DNA from: Pyxicephalus adspersus
Lineage: Eukaryota; Chordata; Amphibia; Anura; Pyxicephalidae
Length of the DNA: 64,000 nucleotides
Direction of reading: 5' to 3'
Assembly: GCF_032062135.1 (NCBI RefSeq)
Contig: NC_092859.1
Span: forward strand, 48,117,962-48,181,961
Below the pieces are notes generated by a model. It saw nothing but the letters and a program-made list of their open reading frames with translations, was not told where the DNA came from and searched no databases. Below, piece after piece: positions 1-11,929 of this stretch; position 1 is the stretch's first letter, and each line of letters begins with the position of its first letter. The position numbers and the translations under genes were made by a program.

Positions 1-2382
1 CGGTAGCTATCACAGGTCCCTTTGTATGAATTATAAATTATACAGCCTTCACGTTATGGAATTTTCCCGGTTATTTAATTAAGCACTTTGTTATTACTTA
101 ACATCAATCAGAAGTTAATATGGCAAGTGTCAAAGACCAATGTCCAGCAATACAAAGTAAAGCTACATGAATCTGCTTTAGTATTAAAATATATATAAAA
201 TAAATATATATTTGTATGTGTGTGTGTGTATTTTATTTACCTGTATGTTTCTATATGTTTTGATATGTCTATCTTATCCAATTATTCATAGCTGTTTATT
301 GATTCCCAACCTATTCTTAGTTCCATGCCCATGAGAAAGAGCAGATTTGCTTATTTACATGCCAGTCTCTATATGAAACAAGGATTGTCATGGCCTGACA
401 AAATAGTGGAAGCTCCAAACTAAGTTGTAACGGAATTGTTTCGGGAGAGGGTCTCATCTGAATAAGATAACTGTCTGTGGTGGGGGGTCATTGGTTGGAA
501 AGCCTATTTAGTTGAAGTTCTCTTTACAAAGGGGGCCCCCAGATATATGCCCCCTTACTCTGCGGAATAAGAACAATGGTACATACCCCATACCCATTGC
601 CAGTAAGGGCAATGAGCAGAGCTGCTCCGCTGCTGTTCTGCTTTCTGTGACAACAACCCTAATTGCCTGGACATAGCTGTCCTGGGCAGCTCTTATGTGT
701 GATTCACTTAGCAAATGCCAATAATTATGATATGAATTCATATCAAATGATAGGGTATTTACACCTATAAAACAGTGTACAACTGTACATTTACTCCACA
801 AATGGTGCATGTGTTAATGCAACCCCCAAACTCTCATTTCACTTCCTACACATCAAGCTTCCAATGACTAATGCTAGTGTACATATCCCCCTTGAAAAAG
901 TATGGTACCCACCAATCACTTGTAATGTGATGGTATGACTACTATGAAATTCCATTGCACATTGTGTGGCAAGGTATAAGAGTTATGTTTGTTTTCTATC
1001 CACAAGGTAACATTCTGACAGAGTGGCTATGAATATCAAAATCTATCTCTTCACATAAAGTCAATTTACTATTAATGAAGAAAAAAATTACAATGAGCCC
1101 ACTAATTTATACAGTAGATATGATGATCAAAATATGCATTTATATGAAATACAGTTGAAAGGAACAGTGGCAATTTTCAGTGAAAGAAGTTAACTAACAG
1201 GAGACTTTTAAAACTTTTGTAAAACTTTTTGGTACAAATCAGTGATAAATATCATAAAAGATAAGAAGCATTTTAAAAATCCCAGTAATATTTCTAGCAA
1301 CAATATCTATCTCCTATTTTGCTCACAATTTGCATTCGTTCCTAATACAGTAAAATGTAACAATATTGTAAGCATACTTTTACATTTATATTAGGAAAGT
1401 TCGTTCATTCATTCATCACTGGAGTTGACCCCAATAATTGTTTCCAGGGACAATCATCTGATATTTCCACAAGGCTTAAACCACTTTACCTATATTATCA
1501 GATAACTATGTTTACAAGGAAGCTTTGGAAGTAAAGACCGACTTCCGTTTTCTTCAAAGAGGGATTCTAAATTAAGGGCTTATCTGTTGACCCAAACACT
1601 ATCTAGGGGCAGTAAGTAAAGAATGGAAAAGGTTAAACTAGGTACATAAGTCATTTGTTTCATATATCAGCATAAATTGACCAGGCACAAAGCTCAAGGA
1701 TAAGAAAGGTACATTATCAGCACTTATTATATAGACAACTCAATTATCATGCAAGCTGAGCACTGAAGGTTATTGAATTGTCTTGTTCTAGCTGGTTCTC
1801 ACTGTCAGACTGAGGCAGACAAATTGTCAGTGTTACTCCTGAGACACTGATACATCATTAAAGCAGTTTCTTAGAGATCTGTCCAAAGAAGTGATTACAC
1901 TTAAAAGTTTATGTGTGGGCAAAATTAACTCTGTCACAGGTTGCTTTAATTTGAAACAGCCGTGTGGAACAAAACATGTAATGGTCCTGCCTGAAATGCA
2001 TTATGTTTTCACTTTCCTGAAATGTCATAACAAAATTTTCACTGCTGTTGTTAAAAACCTATAAAAATGATATTTGCCTGTATGTTTGTAATTCAGGAGT
2101 TCCTAAAAACCTGAAATATGCAAACAATGTTGACCCTGCACTGTTCATACCAATACGCCAATATCAGGTCTGTCATAAAGGTAAGACAACAAAGGTAATT
2201 TCCATAGACCCTAAGACTAATAAACAGGTCTGGTAATTACTAAATCACCAGGCAATTTGGATTTTTACTGCAGACAAAAATATCTGCATTAATATCTGCA
2301 GGCACTGGTGTTTTCACACTGCTGCAGTGCAAGCTTCAAAAAGAACAAAGGCTCAATGAGATGGATTTAATTTCATTAAGTA
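1..2382. other. Gene-free AT-rich DNA
   Basis: I see no gene, RNA gene or recognisable transposon here. There is a short GT run near 216-230. The 100-codon open frame on the minus strand around 508-810 shows no motif I recognise and covers a slightly GC-richer patch, so I treat it as chance. Confidence 0.5.
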
Positions 2383-2567
2383 AAAAAATAAAAGTTAGTT
2401 ACACAAATCACACACATTCAATAAATTACTTTAACAATTATTTTTTTTAACACATTTTTTACACACAAATTTGATCCGTTGAATCCCCTGTTTTTCGGGT
2501 TGGGTCTATCCGAATTCCAACAGCCATATTCAGGTCGAATTTAAGGACAACCCGAATTCGAACACTA
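2383..2567 (+). mobile_element. 3' end of a non-autonomous hAT-like element
   Basis: This stretch matches 20120-20301, the 3' part of the complete element at 19559-20301. Shared parts are the ACACAAATC/CACACATTCAATAAATTACTTTAACA block, a T-rich run, the GTTTTTCGGGTYGGGTCTAT box and a GGTCGAATTTAAGGA box. It ends in CACTA like the complete copy. No 5' half is visible upstream, so this is a truncated copy. The hAT assignment is inherited from the complete copy. Confidence 0.6.
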
Positions 2568-5423
2568 ACAGTAATAATGATAATAACCAAATCAGCGCAA
2601 CTTGCCTATCCACGTTCCAGCGCAGAAGAGAAGAAGAGATATTTCCTGTTGCCTGCAATGATGACCTGCCTGATCATGTATACCCAACATTTGATGCTAC
2701 CTTTTTTACTCCTCTTTTAATGAAATATACATTTAGAGCAGGGGACATTGGAAAGTGGAAGGTGGTGTCCTACCATGCATTTGTTTATATAAATTTTATA
2801 ATAATAGTAGATACAATGACAACATCTTTGAAGTAAAATTACTCAGTAAAAGAGGTAGGCAACTGATTTAAAGTTGCTGTTGCACATACAATGTACAATT
2901 ATTATTTATTACTTTTACCATAACAAAATAATTTAAAAGTGAATTTAAATTAAATAGGTAAATTGCATCTACTAGTATTAATACAGTATGGTATGCGCTA
3001 CATAGAATAGATACTTGGTAGCCTGATACAATACAGTCCTCTTATTAAAAATTCACTTTGAGGGTCATGTGAACAAGTAGTCTATCCAAACATTTAATTT
3101 ATTTTAGAGACAGATATAAATGAGCACAATTAGGAAAAATACGTTGATACAGTACTGTTAAAGATTCAAGAGACAGAATAATCTTTGCAAGCACAATATC
3201 TATAACATGCCATTAGTAATCTTTAATTAGAGTTACAGTAATTGATAATAGTGGCTTGTGATATATTGCTAAGTCATAGAGCATTGTATTTTCAAATGTT
3301 AACCGGAGATCCATACTACTGTACAATACAGGAGCTACTATACATACTAGCAATTAAACACTTAAAAAAAAGACGTCATATCATAGGGGTAAAAAAAACA
3401 CTAACAGTGGAAAGTCATAAACTCAATTTTGTTAGTCATGTTGTGATGTTTGTACTAACCATAGATTTGTGATCAAACACAAACTTTCAAACAAACTCTA
3501 TGGGCTTGTCAAATCTGCTCCTGTAGATTTGCCACAACACTGATATTTCTAGGAATGTAGTCTATTTAAAACAATACTTGAAATGGGTAAATTGGTTTAA
3601 CTATCATCCCAGATTTCAGGTTACCACCAGATATGTGCCATTAAGATAAGCTTTAAACATGCAGAAAGACTCAGAAGAGAATCAGAGATTTGTTCATTGG
3701 TAATTTCACAAAACCATGAAATAAAAGTATTAAAGCCTTGTGTTAATTAAAACTTTGTGCAAGTATGTGCCACAAAATGTCTATGGGGGAAATTAGAATG
3801 TTCACTTAGCAAAGTGAATTATGAGGAAGCCTAAGCCCTGCACCTTCTCTTGAAAGAGAGAGCAAGGATAGGAAACTTAAATGTGAAAGCCCAATCTTCT
3901 GCTTCCCAGTGCTGAAATCCTCCACATGGTCCCCAAGGACTCTAAATGGGGGAGCACCGGAAGGGGATGGCTAGGAGGGTGGAGAAGGAGAGAAGAGCAC
4001 CAGGGACTAGGTAAATAAACACTAAATTATCTTTTATTGGTAAATATCATTTTCGTTTAGAGACCTGTTACTAGTGAATGTCTAGTGCCTGTACATCATA
4101 ATATATGCATGTCATTGATATATGCTTCTGATTGTTAAAATCTGTGTTTTGCTGGTATTATCTGTATGTGATCGCTACAGCATGTTATTTTTCCTGGACA
4201 TACCTCAAATTAGCTATACACTACTTTTTGCTGCACTTGTGATAATTCACTTTGATAAGTGAAAAACCTAAAAAAAAGTGCCTTTAGTAAATCATCTTTA
4301 ATATATTTTCTTTTTTTTCTTGCCAAAGTATGACCAGCTTATACAAGATCACAAAATGTCTGAATGTAAGTTCGTAACACATCAATATCTTAACAAAATA
4401 TCTGCTAGTTTTAAACATTTGCTTAACAGTAGATTATGCTATAAATCTAGAAATACTTTTTTAAATCCAACTTAGCATCCTAATATACTTTACCATGAGC
4501 ACTGATTGGAGTGAACATTGTAATTTCCTGTTCAATAGCGCTCCTGTGCTCAGAACCATCGAGCTTTTATTTGTAGTTCACCAAACCATGTCAGGATAAT
4601 AGTTCCAGGCATTGACTAATTGATACATGTAACCATTTTCTCGATACAAGTGCACTTTTCATACCAGCCCCAACGTGTCTGAAATAGGAAAGTAGAAAAT
4701 AGGTCTGGGTATACAGTTAAAAGGACAGTTGGTGTCATGAAAGACGATAGTTAGACATCAAGCTCAAGTATAAAAAAAATGATTAAAAAAATTAATAAAA
4801 GATAGGCACAGTCATTAAAATGAAGGAGAAATAATTAAGAATAACTATTTATGCAGTAAGGAGACCTAAAACCTACCCTTTACATTCTAATTTAAAAGAA
4901 GGAGTTTAAAGTTTTGCTATGAATATGAATAACATTTGAAAAAAAAAAAAAAAAAAACAAACTTCAATTTCATAGCTAAATTAAAATATTCAATTAAAAA
5001 ATAAAGAATACAACATCTCTAATGACTCCATTACCACTACTTTTCAGTGCCAATTCAAACATTGTGAACAAAGCTTTTATCAAATATTAATGGGCTATTG
5101 CTGAAGACATGGGGGGGGGGGGGGATACATTGTGAACAGGACAAATTCTGTAAAACCTCTCTCTGTCAAAAATCAATAATGTCTTAAATACAAAACATAC
5201 TAACTCTGAACACTGAATTATTTGTTGAGAAATATTCTTTTTTTCATTTTTTTCAGGTTTCATTTTTTTGTAATAACAAGCTTGAATTAATTAGGCTCAA
5301 ACTCCTTTTATGTTGAAAAGAGTTTGTGAGTGGAGGAGAAAGGTAGTTAAAACTGTCATCTGTATGTAAATAGTGAGCTTTCCCTTTACTTCCTATCTTG
5401 TTGATTCAAAATGAAAGACAATT
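2568..5423. other. Gene-free AT-rich DNA with homopolymer runs
   Basis: No coding region or RNA gene is supported. Simple tracts are a run of 19 A at 4939-4957 and a run of 14 G at 5111-5124. The short open frame at 3242-3472 has no recognisable motif. Confidence 0.5.
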
Positions 5424-5645
5424 GGCCTGATTTATTAAAGCTCTCCAATGCTGGAGAGAATACACTTTCATCAGTGAAGCTAGGTAATCAAGCAAACCTG
5501 GAATGGATTTCTTCAATGTCATTTGCTATTTGCTAGCAAAAGCTTTGAATCCTGGACCAGATCCATCCCAGGTTTGTTGGATCACCCAGCTTCACTGGTG
5601 AAATTGTATTCTCTCCAGCCTTGGAGAGCTTTATTAAATCAGGGC
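5424..5645. mobile_element. MITE with long terminal inverted repeats
   Basis: The left end reads GGCCTGATTTATTAAAGCTC and the right end reads as its near inverse (GAGCTTTATTAAATCAGGGC). The inverted arms extend about 60 bp on each side (CTGGAGAGAATACA and its inverse are easy to see) around a middle with TTTGCTATTTGCTAGCAAA. It is about 220 bp with no coding capacity, as expected for a miniature inverted-repeat element. A partial relative lies at 26927-27055. I believe this family is abundant in frogs (from memory), but I cannot assign a superfamily because no clear target duplication is visible. It abuts the LINE that starts at about 5655. Confidence 0.75.
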
Positions 5646-6114
5646 TGGTGTCTCTGGATTGTTAACCGGGGGGATAAAGAAAAGTCGGATTTACTAAACA
5701 CTTTTTTTTTAGCTCTGTGTACTCAAAGGGAAATGGCAGAGCTCAAGTCCAAATTCATAATAGCAATGTCAATACCTAAATTAGTCACATTGGCTCAAAA
5801 TTGATATGATTGAGAAACAGTTGGGCAAAATTAAGGTTGACAAAGGACCAGGACCTGATGGATTACATCCACGTGTCCTCAAAGAGCTGAGCTAGGTTTT
5901 TTCAAAGCATTTATTTTTAATTTACAGAGACTCTTTAGTCACAGGCATGGTACTGATGGATTGGTGTAAGGTCAATGTGGTTCCTATCTTCAAAGGGAGT
6001 AAAGTCATTACCAGGTAACTACAGACCGGTTAGTTTAATGTTCATATTTGGAAAGGTCCTAGAGAGTTTGTTAAAGAACCACATGGAGTTTCTGCTAGAA
6101 AATAAAATTATAAG

Positions 6115-6661
6115 TGGGGATGCGAGCAAGAATATTACGTTCGATCTTGCAGTGAATCGGGCCTTTTTCACTTACCAAAAATGTAAGCGAGAATGACCTT
6201 CTAATCATCATGCAGCCCTGGAAATTCTCTGCGATCCCCGGGCACAGCTGCAATCATTGAGAAGATGCCCAGCACAGGAGAACCTCCTGACATTGTAATT
6301 TAAGTATCTCTTACAGATGATACATTTGTATCTGTAACAAATGTATCATCTGTAAGAGATACTTATAATACAATGTCAGGAGGTTCTCCTGTGCTGGGCA
6401 TCTTCTCAATGATTGCAGCTGTGGCTGCATTCATTGAGAAGAGTGTGCGATCCCCGGGGCACTAGAGGTTAATTTACCTCTAGTGCCCCAGGGATTGCAA
6501 ACAGGAAGATTCCCAGGGCTGAATGCAGCTCTGGGAATCCTCCTGTTTTAATTTTCTTATTCCCATGGTTTCACGAAATCGGTTCGCCGAAATTTACCGG
6601 AACCTTAGGAAGATCGAGGAAATTTTTGCGAGAATGCGAGAGCCATTCTCGCTCATCGCTT
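6115..6661. mobile_element. Fold-back hAT-type element inside the LINE
   Basis: An 8-bp duplication ATTATAAG flanks the element exactly (6107-6114 and 6662-6669). It fits the nTnnnnAn preference known for hAT insertions. Removing the element restores the LINE reading from ENKIISG to DSQHGF. The ends are imperfect inverted repeats (TGGGGATGCGAGCAAGAAT against AAGCGATGAGCGAGAATGG). Inside are three successive hairpins. The first is a near-perfect inverted repeat with 86-nt arms (6243-6328 and 6338-6423, two mismatches by eye, 9-nt loop). The second is at 6447-6498 (arms about 23 nt) and the third at 6501-6546. There is no coding capacity, so mobilisation would need a transposase in trans. Confidence 0.85.
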
Positions 6662-6942
6662 ATTATAAGATATAGTCAGCATGGCTTCAAGAAAGACCGA
6701 AGTTTTCAAACAAATTTACTCTCTTTTTATGAGGCAGTAAGTAAACAGGTAGACAGTTAAATAGCAGTTGATATAGTATACTTTGACATTGCTAAAGCAA
6801 TTGACACCGCACCCCACAGACCGTTAATATGCAAGTTAGGGTCAATAGGTTTAGAAAAGTCAATCTCTAAATGGATAGAGAACTGTATTAAAGACTGCAT
6901 CCAGAGTTGTAATTATTGATTCATACTCTGAATGGTCTAAGG

Positions 6943-7269
6943 CAGCAGTCGCCAACCGGTGGTCCGCAGACCACTGATAATCTGCGAGAAAATTTTGGGT
7001 GTCTGCGGCTCTGGCTGGCGCACATTCGAGCGTAGTCAGGAGAAGGACCCTGCTGGAAGGATGCACCGGCCAAACTGCGGACCACATGCCCCTTGCAGTT
7101 CCTAGGCTCAGGGAGGTGGGTGGTCTGTGTCCCTGAACATAACCCGCCCACTCTCCCATTGCAGGCTTCGATCAATGATGGGGGAATGGGCGGGCTTATG
7201 TCATAATGACGTCACGCTCAGGAGGTTGATTTTAGTGGTCCGCGGAACCAAAAAGGTTGGCTACCACTG
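6943..7269. mobile_element. Short non-autonomous hAT element (Charlie-like ends)
   Basis: It has perfect 8-bp target duplications GTCTAAGG (6935-6942, 7270-7277). Its ends are CAGCAGTCGCCAACC and the inverse of CAGTGGTAGCCAACC, the CAG...CCAACC style known for hAT elements of the Charlie type. The body is GC-rich (GTGGTCCGC near the left end and again near the right). It interrupts the LINE between the codons for SEWSK and VFNGVPQG. Open frames of about 85-100 codons on the minus strand here are artefacts of its GC content. Confidence 0.88.
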
Positions 7270-7789
7270 GTCTAAGGTTTTTAATGGTGTACCTCAGGGT
7301 TCAGTGTTGGGACCCTTACTGTTTAACATCTTTAAAAATGATATAGAGTTTGGCATTAAAAGTACCATTTCTGTGTTAGCAGATGACACCAAACTATGTA
7401 ATGGAATTAGGTCCAAACAGGATGTCTATAATCTACAAACAGACCTGGGATGTACTGATTGATTGAGCAGCCAAGTGGTAAATTACATTTATTATAGATG
7501 AATGTAAAGTTATGCACTTGGGGACTAACAACATGCATGCTTCATACTGTCCAGGGGGAATACATTTGGGGGAATCAGAAATGGAAAAGGATCTGGGGGT
7601 TCTGGTAGACCATAGACTTAATAACAGCAAGCAATGCCAAGCTGCAAAATTTAAAGCTAGTAAAGTACTTTCTTGTAATAAAAGAGGAATTGACCGCAGA
7701 GATGGAGACATAATCCTGCCCCTGTACAAAGCATTGGTCAGACCACATCTGGAATATGCAGTCCAGTTTTGGGCACCAGTTCACAAAAA

Positions 7790-8046
7790 AATAAGCAGGC
7801 TGGATCAGCCTGCTTACGGGATCGCGAGGGCACGTGTGCCGGCTTCTCCTCGCTCAGAGGAGGAGGAGACACGCGCTGCAGCCGGGAGGAGAGCGAGGAG
7901 AAGAAGCACGCAGCATCGCGGTATCGGTTGAGTATGATTTTTTTTTTTTATTTTTAACACGTATTCGGTGTATAAGACGCACCCACTTTTCCCCCCCAGT
8001 TTTGGGGAAGAAAAAGTGCGTCTTATACGCCGAAAAATACGGTAGT
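7790..8046. mobile_element. DNA-transposon fragment with CGTATAAGACGC hairpin
   Basis: The LINE reading stops abruptly at 7789 and GC-rich DNA follows. It starts with a short hairpin AGCAGGCTGGATCAGCCTGCT. It ends with a larger hairpin at 7961-8040, whose arms are GTATTCGGTGTATAAGACGC and the inverse of GTATTTTTCGGCGTATAAGA. I recall closely similar CGTATAAGACGCAC ends from non-autonomous DNA transposons in amphibians and reptiles, but I cannot name the superfamily. No target duplication is clear, so the left border is approximate. Confidence 0.55.
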
Positions 8047-8749
8047 TTTTATAGGAACAAGTTTCCCTGTTTAGATGATTTCTACTGTAATTTTGTACTC
8101 ACCCTCATTTTTGTTGTCTGTGACATTAGTGATCAGAACAACTAGAGAAAGAGAATCTCTGAAACTGGAACACAGCAAAAGAACACTTACGACACTTATT
8201 ACAGCACCACCCCTAAATCCAGGGCAAATAAATAAAAAAATGTAATTAGTAGAGAGCTAAAGATTTCAAGGAAACAAACCAAACATATCTAACAGTGTAT
8301 ATTGAAAAATGAAATAACACAATCACTTACTAGACATAAATAAAACATCAAAACTCCGCTGTATTTATGCATACCAATCTGCAATAGCCAGAGTCTAATT
8401 TATAACACAGAACGACTACACAGCTCAACAAAAAAACATTTTTTCACTTGTCAAGGATTTTTCAATATATTTAGTGTATTTCAGGTCTGCTGAATACAGA
8501 AATAACATCAGTTTCATTGAATTGCCTCTAGTCCTTGTGATACAGGAATCGGAATAGACATTTTTACCAACAACACGTTAACACAGCATATTATTATCAA
8601 TCTTTATTTACACTGATGTTTTGCATTTTTTATAATAAATGTAGCATTATTTTAATAAAACTTAAATTTGCCTTCTTTTTATTCGTACATTTTCTTTTTT
8701 TACAGAAATATGAGTTCTTCAAGAAGTTGTTTAATGACCTAATGTATTT
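8047..8749. other. Gene-free DNA between repeats
   Basis: No gene is supported. Near-complementary AT-rich open frames overlap on both strands around 8616-8815, which is typical of low-complexity DNA. The DNA leads into the broken gene that becomes readable at about 8750. Confidence 0.4.
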
Positions 8750-10335
8750 TGCTACATTTGTGGTGAATATTCTCAGCAAAAACAGAGAAAAAACATTACA
8801 GAATTTGTAAAACAAGCATATCTTGCATATTTGGTAATAAACTGGGAGATCAAGATAAGTATTGGGCTCCCCATATGGTATGCAAAACTTGTGTAGAGTG
8901 TCTACGTCAGTGGAAAAATGGAAAACTGAAAAGTTTGAAATTTGGTATACCTATGGTATGGCAAGAGCCCAAAAATAGTTCTGCTTTATGTGCTGTGAAT
9001 GTAAAAGGTTTCAATAGTTACAAGAAAAACAAGTGGGAGTACCCTGATTTGGAATCAGCAAGACGACCTGTGCCGCATGGTGCTAATGTTCCCATACCAG
9101 TGATCAGTACACTCTGTGTAACCCAGGAATGTAACCCAGGAGTTAGCAGTGGAAGTGAATATGAAGGAAGTGTTTCATCAAACCAGCAGTTCTCCCAAGA
9201 AGAGCTCAATATTCAATACGTGACCTAAGTCTGTCAAAACAAGCATCTAAACTTTTAGCATCCAGGCTAAAAGAAAAGAACTGTCTGAGACCGGAAGTTA
9301 AAATACCAGTTTTTAGGACAAAAGAGGTGAACCTCCTACCATATTTCAGTGAAGATGGAGACTTTGTGTACCGGTGTAGCATCCCTGGACTACTAGCCCA
9401 TATGGGAGTACCAGAATACCGAGCAAAGGACTGGCGTCTTTTCATAGACAGTTCCACTTCCACCAGTTTTTGAAGTTTGAAATCTGTTTTACTGCATAAT
9501 GGTAACTGCTATGCATCAATTCTAATTGGTCACTCAACAGAACTTAAAGAAGAATATAAAAATATCAAAATGGTCTTAAAAAAGTTTGCTATCATAAACA
9601 CCTATGGTCCATTAGTGTTGATTTAAAATTAGTGAACTTCCTACTTGGACAGCAAAGTGGATACACAAAGTACCCATGTTTCATCTGCTTGTGGGATAGT
9701 AAAGCAAAGCATGATCACTGGAAAAAAGTAACATGGCCTCCAAAGGAAAACATAAAAAAGGAGCAGCGAACATTATTAACGAGCCAATGGTTGACAAAGA
9801 AAAAGGAATTCATAAAGTTGGGATTAATGAAGCAATTTGTTGGAGCTCTGAAAAAGACGGTGATTCCTTCAAATACATTTGTGGATTCTTCCATGGATTG
9901 AGTACTGAAAAATTAAAAGCATGAATCTTTGATGGACCCCAGATTCGGAAACTGATAAATGATTCAAGTTTCACAAGTTACATGACTGATACTGAAGCTA
10001 CTGCCTGCCACATCTATGTCATGGTTGTCAGGAACTTCTTGGGTAACCATAAAGCAGAAGATTATGAAGAACCGGTACAAAACTTGCTCTTAAACTTTAA
10101 AAATATGGGTGCTACTATGAGCATAAAGGTACACTATCTCCATAGCCACTTGCAAAAATTTCCTGGAAATCCTTGGCGACTTCAGTGAGGAACAAGGGAA
10201 GAGGTTCCATCAAGATATAAAGGTGATAGAAGAAAGGTATCAGGGCAGATGGGAGACACATGATGGCAGACTACTGCTGGAGCCTTCAATGCGATTGTCC
10301 TGATCATAAGTAAAAAGGAAATCACTCAAACGGTA
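8750..10335 (+). pseudogene. Broken copy of an uncharacterised cysteine-motif protein
   Basis: Joining frames reveals one intronless protein-like reading of roughly 520 residues, broken by at least five frameshifts and several stops. In order: FCYICGEYSQ (C-x2-C) near 8750; a frameshift near 8833; CKTCVECLRQW and KFGIPMVWQEP at 8881-8970; KGFNSYKK and EYPDLESARRPVPH at 9006-9080. A frameshift near 9215 follows, then PYFSEDGDFVYRC, KDWRLFIDSS and LLHNGNCYAS at 9340-9515. After another frameshift near 9581 come NFLLGQQSGYTKYPCFICLWD at 9631-9693 and KLGLMKQFVGAL. FDGPQIRKL, RNFLGNHK and a degraded EEQGERFHQDIK and MMADYCW end are split between frames after 9840. I recall the same layout in many unnamed proteins scattered through animal genomes, which suggests a mobile or retrocopied gene, but I do not know its function. 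No domain name is claimed. Confidence 0.75.
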
Positions 10336-11880
10336 AATGATTAGTTCTGTAAATATACTGAATATAAAAAATATTGACATTAAGAATTTCAAAAACCTAA
10401 TTTTGTATACCTAGGCATATCTAGTTATTTTGCTTAATTTTCTTGTTTCATTAGTTTTCTATGAGGGTAATATTGAGGTAATTATTTCAAAAACCAGAGC
10501 CAATCTAGCAAAACCAATACAATATTTGGAATCTGTGTAACAAACATAACCTAAAATTACTTTAATCTGTTTTGCAAGAAAATGTTTGTTGACCAGTGTT
10601 ATTTTGATCTGTTCTGCGTTACACACAGAGGCTTATACTTTATAAAAATCATAATGACATAAATAGTAGAAACTTTCCTTCCAGTGTGATGCATAAAGTT
10701 CCACTTGCAAAACAGTATTTCACATCTGTGTGTAACAAATAAGGGAAACACAGCCTGCGCATGTAAAAGCAATTATACTTGTTCTCTTTAAAAAATATAG
10801 CTAAAAACAAACATTTTCACTCATCTTTTACATCTAAGATAGACAGACAAAAATGAGAAAATATTTTTTCATTGCAAAACGTTTTTGGCATTTTTTAAAG
10901 TATTTTAATTTTGCCTTGTATATATCTTTTTACACTTGCCTTTTATGAATTGTATGAAATGGTCCAACCCTGTTAATTGGTCTCTTTCAGGGTGACTTGT
11001 GAGCACAAGCCCAAGCAACTACTTATTATTCAGCTACAAAATGCAATGTAAGGTGTTGTTTTTCTCTTTGTGATTTTAGTATAGCTTTTTGAGTTTAGAT
11101 CAGAGGTTGAAGTTGTATTTCCACCACTAGCAGAGATAGCTGTGATTTTACAGGAAAAGTTAGGATTCTGATGTAGTTTTGTTATAGCATGTTTTTGCTG
11201 TATCTGTTTGTATCTAACATGTATGTAGTCAGTTGACATTAGTCTCTTATATCTGTTCTTTATTTGTATATTCTGTTATTTTTGTAAGTGGTGTTTTTCT
11301 TTTGGTTGATTTTGTGTGAAATTATCAGAATTTACTTTCTTACCTTATTTCATATAGAATTGCCATGTATTGTTTTTATGGCCCTGATCCAACACACTTA
11401 AGTTTGTGTATGACAAGATGGTATACCCTATCAATAAAATACCTTTTCAGCCCCTGGCATACAAGAATAACCAGTTGTTTCACATTAAATGAATTTTTAT
11501 ACCAAGATTTTTTATAATTTTTAGTTTCTAGATGCTAAAAATGTATTTTAGAGTTATATTTATAATAAAAATGCAAGAAACCATTCCTAGAAAAATCATG
11601 TATGTGACTGTGAATGAATCATCATCATATGACTGTGGTATGAAAGAGCCTATTGTGAAACACATACAATTCACATACCCTTAAACCGTTAAGTTTAATC
11701 ACTACACAACAAGGATGTGCTAAAAAATGGCCATCCGCCTTTTATTAACAAATTTTGGTGACACATATTTTACATTGATCAACCATAACTAAAACCAGAC
11801 ATCACCATCGACAGGTGGCAGGTCCTCTACCATCTTTTTTAACCCTTTCCAAACCATTAATCCGGGATCTGCTTTCTGAT

Positions 11881-11882
<2 letters not shown>
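10336..11882. other. Gene-free AT-rich DNA
   Basis: I see no gene or clear repeat. The minus-strand open frame at 11030-11239 has no recognisable motif. Confidence 0.4.

Positions 11883-11917
<35 letters not shown>
11883..11917. repeat. (AT)n microsatellite
   Basis: An uninterrupted AT dinucleotide run of about 35 bp, directly before a C-rich stretch. Confidence 0.95.
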
Positions 11918-11919
<2 letters not shown>

Positions 11920-11929
11920 ACTGTTCCCA

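Larger units (their letters stand above)
5655..7789 (+). mobile_element. CR1-like LINE, reverse transcriptase part, disrupted
   Basis: Translated pieces in several frames give the ordered landmarks of a CR1-clade reverse transcriptase. A DKEKSDLLNTFF segment lies near 5670. GPGPDGLHPRVLKELS is near 5848-5893, and WCKVNVVPIFK with NYRPVSL at 5960-6040. After an insertion the DSQHGFKK-type segment follows at 6672, then VPQGSVLGPLLF near 7288-7325, LADDTKL (catalytic DD) near 7375-7400 and [20 protein letters not shown] near 7687-7745. Stops and frameshifts make it non-functional. Two hAT-type elements (6115-6661, 6943-7269) split it, and a hairpin repeat replaces everything after 7789. A second copy of the same family is at 44131-45879. 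The endonuclease and the 3' tail are missing here. Confidence 0.85.

Noticed and set aside
508..810. 100-codon minus-strand frame
   Set aside because: No motif or gene context; left as chance.
6860..7175. Two overlapping minus-strand frames of 84-99 codons
   Set aside because: Both read through the GC-rich hAT element at 6943-7269.
7769..8145. Overlapping plus-strand frames with Arg-rich peptide
   Set aside because: They cross from the LINE into the GC-rich hairpin repeat; no conserved protein.
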